From: Fonticella tunisiensis
Lineage (GTDB): Bacteria; Bacillota; Clostridia; Clostridiales; Caloramatoraceae
Length of the DNA stretch: 64,000 bases
Direction: 5' to 3'
Assembly (NCBI RefSeq): GCF_004364155.1
Contig: NZ_SOAZ01000015.1
Span: 1 to 64,000, forward strand
Position numbers and translations under genes: made by a program. The notes under the pieces were generated by a model. The model saw only the letters and a program-made list of their open reading frames with translations. It did not search any database and had not been told where the DNA came from. Shown piece by piece: positions 51,271 through 61,270 of the stretch. Each line of letters begins with the position of its first letter. Position 1 is the stretch's first letter.

Positions 51271-51345
51271 GTAGGGGCGGGCCTCTGCGTCCGCCCGTTG
51301 GGTATTACGAAGCTCAGCGGGCGAGCATGGAAACCCGCTCCTATT
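51271..51345. repeat. GC-rich dispersed repeat
   Basis: GTAGGGGCGGGCCTCTGCGT opens and CCCGCTCCTAT closes an imperfect inverted repeat of about 75 bp in an otherwise AT-rich gap. The core also pairs internally (GGGCGG with CCGCCC). Related in type to 14831-14879. Confidence 0.55.
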
Positions 51346-51410
51346 GCCATCTTCCTCTCCATCACAAAAGGTTAATTACTGTGAACATAGATAAATACTG
51401 TCACAATTTG

Positions 51411-51440
51411 TTGTTTAAGCCATATATTTTGAAGTATAAT
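51411..51440 (+). promoter_or_regulatory. Promoter of the SpoIID-like gene
   Basis: TTGTTT at 51411-51416 and TATAAT at 51435-51440 are separated by 18 bp. The distance to the TTG start codon at 51472 is 31 bp. Confidence 0.65.
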
Positions 51441-51471
51441 GTTAATAGATGGTATAAAAGGAGGAAGAAAA

Positions 51472-53970
51472 TTGAAAAAATCATTTCTAATTATCTTTGC
51501 AGTATTTTCCTTATTCGTCTTTTCCTCTAAGGCATATGCTTATACATACAGCGGGTATTTCAAAGACATAAGGATTGGCCTTGAAAACATGGCGTCTTCA
51601 AGGATAGACGTCAGTTTAAACGGAAGCTATAGAGTGGAGGGTTCCGTACTTCAATCCGGGACAAGCATTACCCTGACCATCTCAGGCGGAAGAATATATA
51701 TGAATGGCAAGCAATATAACTACATCACCTTCGAGCCTGAAAGCGATGATAACACATTAAAGCTAAGGGTTGTGTACAGCCTGTGGGGAAGAAACTACAT
51801 AAAGGAATACAGCTATAAGGGGAGTATGGTATTTAGGGATAATGGGGGAAAGATCCTTCCTGTTAATATAATAAGCATAGAAGAATATTTAAAGGGAGTT
51901 GTTCCCTTTGAAATGTCAAATTCATATCCATTGGAGGCCCTTAAGGCCCAGGCCGTTGCAGCTAGAAACTACGCCCTTTCAAACCTTGGAAAGCATGAAA
52001 AGGATGGGTATGACCTTGACGATACAACCCACTGCCAGGTATATAGGGGTTATAACCCGTACTATAAAAATGCAATAAAGGCCGTTGAGGATACAAGGGG
52101 AAGGGTTCTTCTTTACAACAACAAGCCCATAAGCGCATATTTTTCTGCAAGCAACGGAGGATATACCGAGGCCTGTGAAAACGTATGGCTTCAAAGGATT
52201 CCATATCTAAAGGCAAAGCCGGATATATATGATAACGACGATAACTATAACTGGAAGGCAGTTTATTCACCTGCTGAGATAGACAAAAAGCTAAAGGACA
52301 GGAGATACCTTTCTAAAAGCAGCACCTTTGAAAGGATAGACCTTCAAAGCATCAGAACCTACGAGAGCGGAAGAATATCGAATATAGATATAATTTATAG
52401 GACTTCAAGTGGAAAAACGGGAAGAATGTCCTTTTCAAAGGAAAGGGCCAGGATATTTTTAGGCTTTAACAGCTCAATGTATAAGGTAAGCTACAGCGGC
52501 GGCAAATACATATTCGACGGAAAGGGAAGCGGCCATGGCCTGGGGCTCAGCCAGATTGGCGCCAGGGAGAGGGCAAGGGCAGGCCAGACCTATGACAGGA
52601 TATTGGCATTTTATTATGACGGCACAGTCCTTGAGAGCATAAAGCCCGTTATAAAATCCTTCAGCATAGAAAGGGATAAGGTTATTGCCGGAGAGGAAGT
52701 TAAATTTACAGCTGAAAAAAGCGAGGGAAGCTCAGCTTTATTTAAGTTTGTAGTTAAAAGGGGAGAAACAACGGTCTACTCAGGTGACTACAGGGAGGCT
52801 TCATCCCTTTCGTACACACCAAAGGAATCAGGTTATTACAAGGTTTTTCTATATGGCAAGGATAAAAATTCCAAGGAAGAATACGATGATGTTAAAAGCT
52901 CAGGCTTTACAGTTTTTGCACCGCCGGAAATTACAAAGCTCAGCTTTTCACCTGAAAAGACAGATATTAAAAAGCCCATCACAGTAAATGCCGAAATAAG
53001 GGGTGGAAGTACGGCAGGAGTGGATTATAGGTTTGATGTAATAAAGGATGGAAAGAAAATGATATCAAAGGCAATGCAAAGCCCTGTATTTCAGTTTACG
53101 CCTGAAGGATATGGAAAATACCACATAGTTGTGTATGTTAAGGATAGAATTTCATTAAAGGATAGTAACGATTCAGAGGAGATAAGCATAAACGTTGAAA
53201 AGGGAGCAGAAGTTCCAAAGGGAGGTGCAGCCTTAAGCATATCGAGGAACTTAAGCTATGGAATGGTGGGAAGTGATGTAAAGGCCCTTCAGGAGGCTTT
53301 AAAGAAGTTAGGTGTATTTAAGTTTGGCTCAACTACAAACTATTTTGGTGTAATTACAAGGGCTGCCGTTATCACATTTCAGGGAACCCATGGTCTTACG
53401 CCAAATGGTGTTGTCGATGGCAAAACGGTGGAGAAGATAAACAGTGAGCTTTTAAAGCTTCAAACTCCAACGAGTGGAGGATCATTTAGTACAGGAAGAA
53501 CCCTTCAAATGGGCATGAAGGGAGATGACGTAAATGAACTTCAAAAGGCTCTCAAGAAGCTTGGCTATTTTAACTACTTCATAACGACAAAATACTTTGG
53601 AAGCGTTACAAAATCTGCAGTTATATCCTTTCAGAAGGCCTATGGACTGACTGCAAACGGTGTAGTTGACAGTAAGACAGCAGAGAGCATAGATATGGCA
53701 CTGGAAGGGAAGCTGAAACCTGCATTTAATATATCCAGGATCCTTAAAAAGGGAGTAAAGGGAGAAGAGGTAAGGGAGCTTCAGAGTATATTAAAGAGGA
53801 TGGGGTATTTTAAATATCCCTTTATCACCAATTATTACGGCGTTATTACGGAAAATGCGGTTATAGCCTTCCAGAAGGATAATGGGCTTGTGCCCGATGG
53901 AATGGTGGGAAACCTAACTGTTAAAAAGATAAACGAATTAGGTGCCAGCCTCCTGAGAATTGAGAATTGA
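51472..53970 (+). CDS. Secreted SpoIID/LytB-domain protein with three PG-binding repeats
   Basis: A cell-wall protein of 832 aa. TTG at 51472 follows AGGAGG; the signal peptide is KKSFLIIFAVFSLFVFSSKAYA. The SpoIID domain (about 40-400) shows VNIISIEEYLKGVVPFEM, HCQVYRGY, and KGSGHGLGLSQIGARERA (about 350). Such domains cleave glycan strands as lytic transglycosylases. Ig-like repeats (about 400-580) follow, then three PG_binding_1 repeats (about 590-828; VGSDVKALQEAL, KGDDVNELQKAL, KGEEVRELQSIL). Its end, ELGASLLRIEN, is read from the cassette in a different frame from the other genes. Confidence 0.87.
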   Translation: MKKSFLIIFAVFSLFVFSSKAYAYTYSGYFKDIRIGLENMASSRIDVSLNGSYRVEGSVLQSGTSITLTISGGRIYMNGKQYNYITFEPESDDNTLKLRVVYSLWGRNYIKEYSYKGSMVFRDNGGKILPVNIISIEEYLKGVVPFEMSNSYPLEALKAQAVAARNYALSNLGKHEKDGYDLDDTTHCQVYRGYNPYYKNAIKAVEDTRGRVLLYNNKPISAYFSASNGGYTEACENVWLQRIPYLKAKPDIYDNDDNYNWKAVYSPAEIDKKLKDRRYLSKSSTFERIDLQSIRTYESGRISNIDIIYRTSSGKTGRMSFSKERARIFLGFNSSMYKVSYSGGKYIFDGKGSGHGLGLSQIGARERARAGQTYDRILAFYYDGTVLESIKPVIKSFSIERDKVIAGEEVKFTAEKSEGSSALFKFVVKRGETTVYSGDYREASSLSYTPKESGYYKVFLYGKDKNSKEEYDDVKSSGFTVFAPPEITKLSFSPEKTDIKKPITVNAEIRGGSTAGVDYRFDVIKDGKKMISKAMQSPVFQFTPEGYGKYHIVVYVKDRISLKDSNDSEEISINVEKGAEVPKGGAALSISRNLSYGMVGSDVKALQEALKKLGVFKFGSTTNYFGVITRAAVITFQGTHGLTPNGVVDGKTVEKINSELLKLQTPTSGGSFSTGRTLQMGMKGDDVNELQKALKKLGYFNYFITTKYFGSVTKSAVISFQKAYGLTANGVVDSKTAESIDMALEGKLKPAFNISRILKKGVKGEEVRELQSILKRMGYFKYPFITNYYGVITENAVIAFQKDNGLVPDGMVGNLTVKKINELGASLLRIEN

Positions 53971-53997
53971 TAAGGGAATGCGGGTGCATTCCCTTAT
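53940..53997 (+). repeat. Stop-hairpin cassette, copy M
   Basis: A full copy. The stem 53970-53981 / 53986-53997 is a perfect 12 bp with a GGGT loop. It closes the upstream frame as GASLLRIEN and TGA instead of RCQPPEN, so the insertion was not frame-selected. Confidence 0.95.
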
Positions 53998-54049
53998 GCA
54001 TCGAATCATTGCGGTAGGGAAATAATTTGCATATGTCTCTTTTTAATAA

Positions 54050-54087
54050 TGAAATGTTGACATTTCAGTTTGAATGTCGACATTTTT
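54050..54087 (+). terminator. Paired palindromes with T-run
   Basis: AATGTTGACATT and AATGTCGACATT are near-identical 12-bp palindromes separated by 8 bp and followed by TTTTTT. Folded together they make a 12-bp stem terminator; taken separately they could be a regulatory-protein site before the sigma-factor gene. Confidence 0.6.
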
Positions 54088-54204
54088 TCATTTTTCCCCT
54101 ATGGAATATTGAAAGGTGTGCCAATATTTCATTTTTAATTTATTTGGATAAATTTTATATCATTATCTCATAGCACCGGTGCAAAATTTTAAGGAGGGTG
54201 TGTT

Positions 54205-54762
54205 GTGAGTGATAGTATAAAAGAGCTTGTTATAAAGGCAAAGAGGGATGATTGTGCCAGGCTTCAGGTGGTTAGAAGCTTTGAGCCCCTTGTAAAAAAG
54301 TGTATAGGAATATATTTAAAGGACAGGAGCTACTTTGATGATGCTATGCAGGAGGGAAAAATGGTGATTTTATACTGCATAGAAAATTATGACGTTAATT
54401 CAAACTTTCCCTTTGAGGCCTATGTTAAAAGGGCTGTTATATATGGCATCAGGAATTTTTCAAAGAGGATAAAGGATTATATAAGCCTCGATGAAGAGAT
54501 AACGGAGGAAGGAGGAACACTCCATGATGTTATAGAAAGCGATGTTGATATAGAGGAAAGTGAGATAAAAAAGGAAACTTTGGAAAGGTTAAAGGATGCA
54601 ATTAGAAGGCTCTCTGATAAACAGAGGGATATTATTGAGAAATACTATTTTAAAAATATGAGCATGATTGAAATATGCAGCCGGAGAAGGTGCCACTATA
54701 TGGCTGTAGTTAATTTGAAGGACAGGGCTATTAAAAGGTTAAGGGAGGAGCTTGGGGATTGA
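54205..54762 (+). CDS. Small sigma-70 family RNA polymerase sigma factor
   Basis: A 185-aa sigma factor with regions 2 and 4. Region 2 covers about 20-90 (LVKKCIGIYLKDRSYFDDAMQEGKM, FPFEAYVKRAVIYGIRNF) and region 4 about 130-182 (LERLKDAIRRLSDKQRDIIEKYYFKN, EICSRRRCHYMAVVNLKDRAIKRL). GTG start with AAGGAGGG before it. No anti-sigma gene follows. The target genes cannot be deduced; the polysaccharide cluster begins 2 kb downstream. Confidence 0.82.
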   Translation: MSDSIKELVIKAKRDDCARLQVVRSFEPLVKKCIGIYLKDRSYFDDAMQEGKMVILYCIENYDVNSNFPFEAYVKRAVIYGIRNFSKRIKDYISLDEEITEEGGTLHDVIESDVDIEESEIKKETLERLKDAIRRLSDKQRDIIEKYYFKNMSMIEICSRRRCHYMAVVNLKDRAIKRLREELGD

Positions 54763-54889
54763 ATGAAGGGCTATTTTTTTTTGACGAATTAATGGTAAAA
54801 TGTTATTATTGATGTATAATAATGGTGATTTTTGGTAGGGGCTGTGAAAAATTTTAAAATATAAAAAACTAAGAACAGGTGGGGATATT

Positions 54890-55807
54890 ATGAAGGTTTT
54901 AGTAACAGGAGGAGCAGGTTTTATAGGCTCAAACATTGTGGACAGGTTAATAGAGCTTAATCATGATGTGGCCGTTGTTGATAATTTAAGCACGGGCAGA
55001 AGGGAAAATTTAAACCCCGGAGCTGAGTTTTATAATGTAGACATAGTAAATAAAGAAGATTTAACTAGGGTCTTTGAAGCCTTTAAACCTGAGATATGCA
55101 TACATCATGCCGCTCAGATAGATGTTCAAAGGTCAATTAAGGAGCCGGATTATGACGCTGATGTTAATATAGTTGGCACTATAAATGTGCTTAATGCATG
55201 CAGATTAAGCGGTGCAAGGAAAATAATTTACGCGTCCTCGGCAGCAGTATATGGAGAACCTGAGTATCTCCCTTTAGATGAAAATCATAAGGTAGAACCG
55301 ATTTCATATTATGGGGTTTCAAAGCATACTCCTGAGCATTATATAAAGATTTTCAGCCAGCTTTATGGGCTTCGCTATACAATACTTAGATATTCAAATG
55401 TGTATGGAATAAGGCAGGACCCAATGGGAGAAGGTGGAGTAATTGCAATATTTCTAAACAAGCTTGTAAAGGGAGAAGTTCCAACCATATTTGGCGATGG
55501 CGAGCAGACAAGGGACTTTATATATGTAAAGGATGTTGTTGAGGCAAATATAGCTGCACTGACCAGAGGTGATGGATATATACTTAATATAAGCACAAAC
55601 ACATGCATAAGCATAAACGATCTTGTAAAGAAAATGATTGAAGCTTCAGGAAGGGAGCTTAAGCCAAACTATGGGCCGGCAAGGAAAGGAGATATAATAC
55701 ACAGCTACATGGATAACAGAAGGGCCGCCGAAGTTTTGGGATGGGAGCCCAGGTATGGGCTTGTTGAGGGGCTTAGGGAGACGTATGAGTATTATAGCGG
55801 AAGATAG
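54890..55807 (+). CDS. NAD-dependent sugar-nucleotide epimerase (UDP-glucose 4-epimerase-like)
   Basis: A 305-aa short-chain dehydrogenase of the extended family. The cofactor site is GGAGFIGSNIVDRLI, the catalytic pair is in YYGVSKHTPEHY, and HHAAQIDVQRSI and NVYGIRQDP are epimerase signatures. GalE-type C4 epimerisation of UDP-glucose is most likely. AGGTGGGG precedes the ATG and a strong terminator follows, so it is its own transcription unit ahead of the polysaccharide cluster. Confidence 0.88.
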   Translation: MKVLVTGGAGFIGSNIVDRLIELNHDVAVVDNLSTGRRENLNPGAEFYNVDIVNKEDLTRVFEAFKPEICIHHAAQIDVQRSIKEPDYDADVNIVGTINVLNACRLSGARKIIYASSAAVYGEPEYLPLDENHKVEPISYYGVSKHTPEHYIKIFSQLYGLRYTILRYSNVYGIRQDPMGEGGVIAIFLNKLVKGEVPTIFGDGEQTRDFIYVKDVVEANIAALTRGDGYILNISTNTCISINDLVKKMIEASGRELKPNYGPARKGDIIHSYMDNRRAAEVLGWEPRYGLVEGLRETYEYYSGR

Positions 55808-55811
55808 ATGA

Positions 55812-55850
55812 AAACAGGGGAATTGAAACAGGTTCCCCTGTTTATTTTTT
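55812..55850 (+). terminator. Terminator after the epimerase
   Basis: AAACAGGGGAA (55812-55822) pairs perfectly with TTCCCCTGTTT (55833-55843) and is followed by ATTTTTT. Confidence 0.92.
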
Positions 55851-56185
55851 ATATTTGAATTAAAGTAGGAATGTAATATACATCATTCTTGTAAATTGTA
55901 TACTTTTTTCATAAAAGACAAAATTCAGTCGAAAAAGGGATAAAATTTGCGTAAAAAATTAATTAAAAATGTTTTGATTTTTGATTTTATGTAGAGATTA
56001 TGATAAAATCGATGATAAAGGAAGAAATGAAGGGAATTATAAATATGTTTTGCAATAACGAGATATTTATTCTATTTTCGACAAAATTTCACTAATAATA
56101 ATTTACCAATGATTGTTTCGAAGCCTTAAAAATTTGGTATAATGTAAAGGAATTTAAAAAAAATAGATAGAAAGGGCGTGTTTCG
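55851..56185 (+). promoter_or_regulatory. Leader of the polysaccharide cluster
   Basis: A 335-bp AT-rich gap with no ORF. TATAAT at 56138-56143, with a loose TTGTTT at 56113-56118 (19-bp spacing), is the likely promoter for the long operon. No riboswitch or JUMPstart-like element was recognised. Confidence 0.5.
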
Positions 56186-56848
56186 ATGGAGCCTGAGATG
56201 TTAAATCAATATGAAGCTCAAATTCCTGTTGGAAATAAGAGAATATTTTATGATATATGCAAAAGAATATTAGATTTTATTAGTGCTCTTGCAGGGATAA
56301 TAATTTTATCTCCGTTATTTTTAATTATAATGATAGTAGTTAAACTGGACTCTCCAGGACCTGCAATATTTGGACATAAGAGACTTGGTAAAAATGGCAA
56401 AATATTTAAATGCTACAAATTTAGATCCATGTATCAAAATGCAGAAGAAATGCTAAAAAACCTTACTCCCGAACAAAAGAAGGAGTTTGAAGAAAATTTT
56501 AAACTAAAGAATGATCCAAGAATAACTAAAGTAGGTAGCTTCTTAAGAAAGACGAGCCTTGATGAGCTTCCACAGTTGTTTAATATATTGATTGGGGATA
56601 TGAGTGTTGTTGGCCCAAGACCCATAGTTGAAAAAGAACTAGAGAAATATGGAAAATATGCAGATAAATTTTTGAGCGTAAAACCTGGATTGACAGGATT
56701 TTGGCAGGCTAACGGTAGAAGTGAAACAACTTATGAAGAAAGGGTACAACTGGATATGTATTATATAGATAATAGGTCTTTATGGTTAGACTTTAAGATA
56801 ATTTGCAAAACAATAATAGCAGTAATCAACAAAGAGGGAGCTATGTAA
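56186..56848 (+). CDS. Polyprenyl-phosphate sugar-1-phosphate transferase (initiating)
   Basis: It starts polysaccharide repeat units by moving a sugar phosphate to undecaprenyl phosphate. 220 aa. A membrane segment (SALAGIIILSPLFLIIMIVV) is followed by DSPGPAIFGHKRLGKNGK, YKFRSM, RKTSLDELPQLFNILIGDMSVVGPRP and PGLTGFWQANGRS, the complete bacterial sugar transferase motif set. It is a short form without the N-terminal membrane domain of WbaP. First gene of the cluster. Confidence 0.93.
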   Translation: MEPEMLNQYEAQIPVGNKRIFYDICKRILDFISALAGIIILSPLFLIIMIVVKLDSPGPAIFGHKRLGKNGKIFKCYKFRSMYQNAEEMLKNLTPEQKKEFEENFKLKNDPRITKVGSFLRKTSLDELPQLFNILIGDMSVVGPRPIVEKELEKYGKYADKFLSVKPGLTGFWQANGRSETTYEERVQLDMYYIDNRSLWLDFKIICKTIIAVINKEGAM

Positions 56849-57775
56849 ATGAAGATTTCAATAATTTGTCCTTTGTATAATGCTGAGAGTTATATAAGGG
56901 ATCTACATTTAAACTTATTAAGTCAGAAAAAATATGATAACGAAGAAATTGAAATTTTATATGTCTTGACTAGATCGAAGGACAGAACTGAAGAAATATT
57001 AAAGGAGCTAAATTTAAACTATACTTTAATTGAGCCCGAAGAATTTTCACATAGCAAAACTAGGGAAATGATGGCTTATAAGTCCACGGGAGATATAATA
57101 GTGTTCATATCTCAAGATGTTGTAATGAAAAATGAATTATGGCTTAGAAACTTAGTTGAGCCTATTATTTCGGGTGAGAGTGAAGCTTCATTTAGTAGAC
57201 AGCTTTGTGATAATGATACAATAGAAAAGTATATTAGGAAAAAAAATTATCCTGAAGAATCAAGAGTTGTTTCATCTAAGGATATAGAAAGATACGGACT
57301 TATGACCTTCTTTTATTCTGATGCCTCATCTGCTGTAAAAGCTTCTATTTTTAAGGAGTTAAATGGATATGATGGTAAGAACCATATAATAAACGAGGAT
57401 ATGTATTTTGCACATAAGTTAATAACTAGCGGATATAGAATAAAATATTGTGCTGATTCAGAGGTATATCATTCACATGTTTTTACATTAAAACAGCTAT
57501 ACAACAGATATTTCGATACTGGGGTATTTTTTAGGCAAAACCCTCAGTTTCTAAGTTATAAAGGAAATAAAAGCGGAAAAGACTTGGCAATGTACGTTTT
57601 TAGGCAATCTTTAAAGGAAAGAAACTTTAAAGTTACATTAAATTTATTGCCTAATTTTGGTGCAAGATTTATTGGAAGTTTTATGGGGAAAAGATATGAA
57701 ATGTTGCCTAAAAAGTTTGTTATAATATCATCGCTAAATAAAAAGTATTGGGGAAAAAGAGAACGGGAGGAATAA
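56849..57775 (+). CDS. Glycosyltransferase family 2, rhamnosyltransferase-like
   Basis: A 308-aa GT-A enzyme. The ATG immediately follows the TAA of the previous gene. [15 protein letters not shown], then [14 protein letters not shown] and [17 protein letters not shown] are the pattern of RfbF-type rhamnosyltransferases. The acceptor cannot be told. It stands beside rml genes, which would supply dTDP-rhamnose. Confidence 0.85.
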   Translation: MKISIICPLYNAESYIRDLHLNLLSQKKYDNEEIEILYVLTRSKDRTEEILKELNLNYTLIEPEEFSHSKTREMMAYKSTGDIIVFISQDVVMKNELWLRNLVEPIISGESEASFSRQLCDNDTIEKYIRKKNYPEESRVVSSKDIERYGLMTFFYSDASSAVKASIFKELNGYDGKNHIINEDMYFAHKLITSGYRIKYCADSEVYHSHVFTLKQLYNRYFDTGVFFRQNPQFLSYKGNKSGKDLAMYVFRQSLKERNFKVTLNLLPNFGARFIGSFMGKRYEMLPKKFVIISSLNKKYWGKREREE

Positions 57776-57776
57776 T

Positions 57777-58688
57777 ATGAAAGGGATTGTATTAGCAGGG
57801 GGTTCGGGTACAAGGTTGTACCCCGTAACAAAGGCGATGTCAAAGCAAATGGTGCCAATATACGACAAACCAATGATTTATTATCCTATGTCAGTGCTAA
57901 TGCTTGCCGGTATAAGAGAAATTTTAATTATATCAACTGAAAGGGATTTACGTAATTTTAAGGAACTGTTTGGTAATGGGGCAGAATTAGGTTTGTCCAT
58001 AGACTACGCCGTTCAGAAAGCACCTAATGGACTGGCCGAAGCTTTTATAATAGGCGAGGAATTTATTGCTGACGATAATGTCGCAATGATTCTCGGGGAT
58101 AACATCTTCTGGGGTCAAAGCTTTAGTGAACATCTTAAAAAGGCTGCTTCTTTAGAAAAGGGAGCCTATATTTTTGGATACTACGTTCAAAATCCAAGGG
58201 CCTACGGAGTTGTCGAATTTGATGAAAATGGAAAGGTTTTATCCCTGGAGGAAAAGCCGGAACATCCAAAATCAAAATATGCTGTTCCAGGGCTATACTT
58301 TTATGATAACACTGTAGTTGAGAAAGCTAAGAGCTTAAAGCCATCAGCTAGAGGAGAGCTCGAAATAACGGATTTAAATAGATTATATATGGAAGAGGGA
58401 ACATTAAAGGTGGATTTACTGGGTAGAGGAATGGCCTGGTTAGATACAGGAACCCACAGTTCAATGCTTCAGGCTTCAAACTTTGTTGAAGCTGTTCAAA
58501 ATACCCAGGGTACGTATATAGCGTGTTTAGAAGAAATAGCCTTTAGAAAGGGATGGATTTCATCAGATAAGGTTAGAGAGCTTGCTGCACCTCTCATGAA
58601 AACAGGTTATGGCAAGTATCTGATAGATATAGTTGAGGAATTTGAAGGCAAGGAGTTTAGAGAAGAAGTTGCATCAACATCAATGTAA
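57777..58688 (+). CDS. rmlA: Glucose-1-phosphate thymidylyltransferase
   Basis: First enzyme of dTDP-L-rhamnose synthesis, making dTDP-glucose. 303 aa, with [44 protein letters not shown], and [10 protein letters not shown] and LDTGTHSSM. It begins 2 bp after the previous stop and is followed by rmlC, rmlB and rmlD. Confidence 0.96.
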   Translation: MKGIVLAGGSGTRLYPVTKAMSKQMVPIYDKPMIYYPMSVLMLAGIREILIISTERDLRNFKELFGNGAELGLSIDYAVQKAPNGLAEAFIIGEEFIADDNVAMILGDNIFWGQSFSEHLKKAASLEKGAYIFGYYVQNPRAYGVVEFDENGKVLSLEEKPEHPKSKYAVPGLYFYDNTVVEKAKSLKPSARGELEITDLNRLYMEEGTLKVDLLGRGMAWLDTGTHSSMLQASNFVEAVQNTQGTYIACLEEIAFRKGWISSDKVRELAAPLMKTGYGKYLIDIVEEFEGKEFREEVASTSM

Positions 58689-58700
58689 GCAGGTGATCAT

Positions 58701-59273
58701 ATGGGAAATTTTAATTTTATTGAGACTAAGATACAAGGCCTATATATAATTGAGCCTAAGGTATTCGGAGATCAAAGAGGATATTTCATGGAATCATATA
58801 ATAAAAAGGATTTTTTTGATGCAGGACTTAAGATGGAGTTTGTTCAGGATAATGAGTCAAAGTCAAAAAAAGGCGTATTGAGAGGTCTTCATTTTCAGAC
58901 AAAGCATACACAGGGTAAACTTGTTAGGGTTACCAAGGGTAAGGTTTTCGACGTAGCGGTTGACTTAAGAAAGGGTTCACCAACCTTTGGACAATGGGAA
59001 GGGGTTATTCTTTCTGATGAAAATAAAAGGCAATTTTATATTCCTGAAGGGTTTGCACATGGATTTTTAGTACTTTCAGATGAAGCAGTGTTTAATTATA
59101 AATGTACTGATTTCTATGCGCCTGAATATGACAGTGGACTATTGTGGAATGATCCTGATGTCGCAATAGAGTGGCCTTTAGAAGGCATAGAGGAGATTCT
59201 GTTATCTGAGAAGGATAAAAGACAAAAAACATTGAAAGAACTTGATATACCATTTGAGTATAAAGGAGAGTAA
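58701..59273 (+). CDS. rmlC: dTDP-4-dehydrorhamnose 3,5-epimerase
   Basis: Third enzyme of the rhamnose pathway; a 190-aa cupin. Key residues: GDQRGYFMESYNKKDF, QDNESKSKKGVLRGLHFQ (catalytic His in RGLHFQ), YIPEGFAHGFLVLSDEA and NYKCTDFY. AAGCAGGTG lies before the ATG. Confidence 0.96.
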   Translation: MGNFNFIETKIQGLYIIEPKVFGDQRGYFMESYNKKDFFDAGLKMEFVQDNESKSKKGVLRGLHFQTKHTQGKLVRVTKGKVFDVAVDLRKGSPTFGQWEGVILSDENKRQFYIPEGFAHGFLVLSDEAVFNYKCTDFYAPEYDSGLLWNDPDVAIEWPLEGIEEILLSEKDKRQKTLKELDIPFEYKGE

Positions 59274-59277
59274 AGGA

Positions 59278-60333
59278 ATGAAAACATATTTAGTTACCGG
59301 TGGAGCAGGATTTATAGGTTCAAACTTTGTTTTATATATGCTTAAGAAATACAATGATGTTAGAATAATTAATTTAGATAAGTTAACCTATGCAGGGAAT
59401 TTGGAGAACCTAAAAGAAGTTGAAAACAACCCTAATCATATATTTGTTCAGGGAGATATATGCGACAAGGAATTAGTAGAAGGATTGTTTAAAAAATATG
59501 AAATAGATTATGTTGTAAACTTTGCAGCTGAATCTCATGTTGATAGGAGTATAAGGGAGCCAGAAGTTTTTGCAAAAACAAATGTTTTAGGAACAGTGAA
59601 TCTGTTAAATTGTGCAAAGAATGCCTGGGAAACTGAGAATGGATTTAAGGAAGGAGTTAAATATCTTCAGGTTTCAACGGATGAAGTGTATGGCTCACTT
59701 GGAGAAACTGGTTACTTTACCGAAACAACACCACTGGATTCTCACAGCCCATATTCAGCAAGTAAGGCTGGTGCTGACCTTATGGTTAAGGCATATTGGG
59801 ATACCTATAAAATGCCAGTAAACATAACAAGGTGTTCAAATAATTATGGACCATATCAGTTCCCGGAAAAGTTAATTCCTTTACTTATAAATAATTGTCT
59901 AAACCATAAACCACTTCCGGTCTACGGTGATGGATTGAACATAAGGGATTGGTTATATGTTGAGGACCACTGCAAGGCTATAGATATGGTTATAAATAAC
60001 GGCAGACTGGGTGAAGTATATAACATTGGCGGACATAATGAAAGAACTAATATACAGATAGTAAAGACTGTTATAGCATACTTAAATGAAAACGTGGATA
60101 AAGAAATAACAGAGGATCTTATAAAGTTTGTTGAAGATAGAAAAGGACATGACAGAAGATATGGTATTGATCCTACAAAGATAAAGGAAGAACTAGGATG
60201 GTATCCTGAAACTTCATTTGAGGTTGGAATAAAGAAAACAATACAGTGGTATTTGGATAATCGGGATTGGATGAAGAATGTAACGTCAGGAGAGTACCAG
60301 AAATACTACGAAAATATGTATAATAATAGATAG
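59278..60333 (+). CDS. rmlB: dTDP-glucose 4,6-dehydratase
   Basis: Second enzyme of the pathway. The ATG at 59278 (after GGAGAG and overlapping the 3' area of rmlC) is preferred to a TTG at 59242 inside rmlC. 351 aa. Seen are TGGAGFIGSNFVLYML (NAD site), FAAESHVDRSI, VSTDEVYGSLG, the YSASKAGADL catalytic pair and TRCSNNYGPYQFPEKLIPL. Confidence 0.96.
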   Translation: MKTYLVTGGAGFIGSNFVLYMLKKYNDVRIINLDKLTYAGNLENLKEVENNPNHIFVQGDICDKELVEGLFKKYEIDYVVNFAAESHVDRSIREPEVFAKTNVLGTVNLLNCAKNAWETENGFKEGVKYLQVSTDEVYGSLGETGYFTETTPLDSHSPYSASKAGADLMVKAYWDTYKMPVNITRCSNNYGPYQFPEKLIPLLINNCLNHKPLPVYGDGLNIRDWLYVEDHCKAIDMVINNGRLGEVYNIGGHNERTNIQIVKTVIAYLNENVDKEITEDLIKFVEDRKGHDRRYGIDPTKIKEELGWYPETSFEVGIKKTIQWYLDNRDWMKNVTSGEYQKYYENMYNNR

Positions 60334-60344
60334 TAGGTGATGAG

Positions 60345-61175
60345 ATGAAAATTTTAGTTACTGGTTCTAAAGGGCAGCTTGGATATGAAATTATAAATAT
60401 GGTGGAAGATGATGAAGTAGTAGGTATTGACAAGGATGATCTTGATATAACAGACATTAATAAGACTTATGAGTTGATAAAGGAAATCAAGCCGGATGTG
60501 GTTATACACTGTGCTGCATATACAAATGTGGATGGTGCTGAAAGAGACATAGACATGGCGTACAAAGTCAATGTAATAGGAGCTCAAAACATTGCATCTG
60601 CCTGTTTAAACGTTAATTCTAAAATGGTATATGTATCAACGGATTTTGTTTTTGATGGAACTAAAAATGAGCCATATATAGAGTTTGATATACCTAATCC
60701 ATTAAGCGTGTATGGTAAGTCTAAGCTCGCAGGAGAGTTGATTGTTAAAGATATTCTTTCAAAACACTTTATTGTTAGGACTGCATGGCTTTATGGGAAA
60801 AATGGAAATAATTTTGTAAAAACAATGCTTAAGCTTTCAAAAGAAAAGGATGTGATCAAGGTTGTAAATGATCAATGGGGAACCCCTACAAGTACTGTTG
60901 ATTTATCGAGGGCAATACTTGATCTAATAAAGACTGATGCTTATGGAACTTATCATGGTTCAAATAAGGGGCAAACAACCTGGTATGAATTTACGAAGAA
61001 GATATTTGAGATATCTGGAATTAACACAAGGATAGAACCTATAAGTACCGAAGAACTCGGAAGGCCTGCGGCTAGACCTAAATATTCAGTTATGAGAAAT
61101 TATATGTTAGAACTTACCATTGGAGATAATTTTAGAGATTGGGAAGAAAGTTTAAGGGATTATTTAAAGGCATAA
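60345..61175 (+). CDS. rmlD: dTDP-4-dehydrorhamnose reductase
   Basis: Last enzyme, giving dTDP-L-rhamnose. 276 aa. The cofactor loop is VTGSKGQLGYEI, with CAAYTNVDGAERD, VSTDFVFDG, the YGKSKLAGE pair, and RTAWLYGKNGNNFVKTML. Spacing to rmlB is 11 bp. A hairpin follows at 61184. Confidence 0.95.
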   Translation: MKILVTGSKGQLGYEIINMVEDDEVVGIDKDDLDITDINKTYELIKEIKPDVVIHCAAYTNVDGAERDIDMAYKVNVIGAQNIASACLNVNSKMVYVSTDFVFDGTKNEPYIEFDIPNPLSVYGKSKLAGELIVKDILSKHFIVRTAWLYGKNGNNFVKTMLKLSKEKDVIKVVNDQWGTPTSTVDLSRAILDLIKTDAYGTYHGSNKGQTTWYEFTKKIFEISGINTRIEPISTEELGRPAARPKYSVMRNYMLELTIGDNFRDWEESLRDYLKA

Positions 61176-61183
61176 CATTAGAT

Positions 61184-61221
61184 CCTAATTACTATAGAGA
61201 TGAAACTCTGTAGTAATTAGG
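61184..61221 (+). terminator. Hairpin after rmlD
   Basis: CCTAATTACTATAGAG pairs with CTCTGTAGTAATTAGG, 16 bp with one mismatch. No T-run follows, so it could be an attenuator or processing site rather than a full terminator. Confidence 0.6.
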
Positions 61222-61270
61222 CGTATTGTTATATTGGTGATAATACTGAAAGAGAGGTAAATATCCAGGA

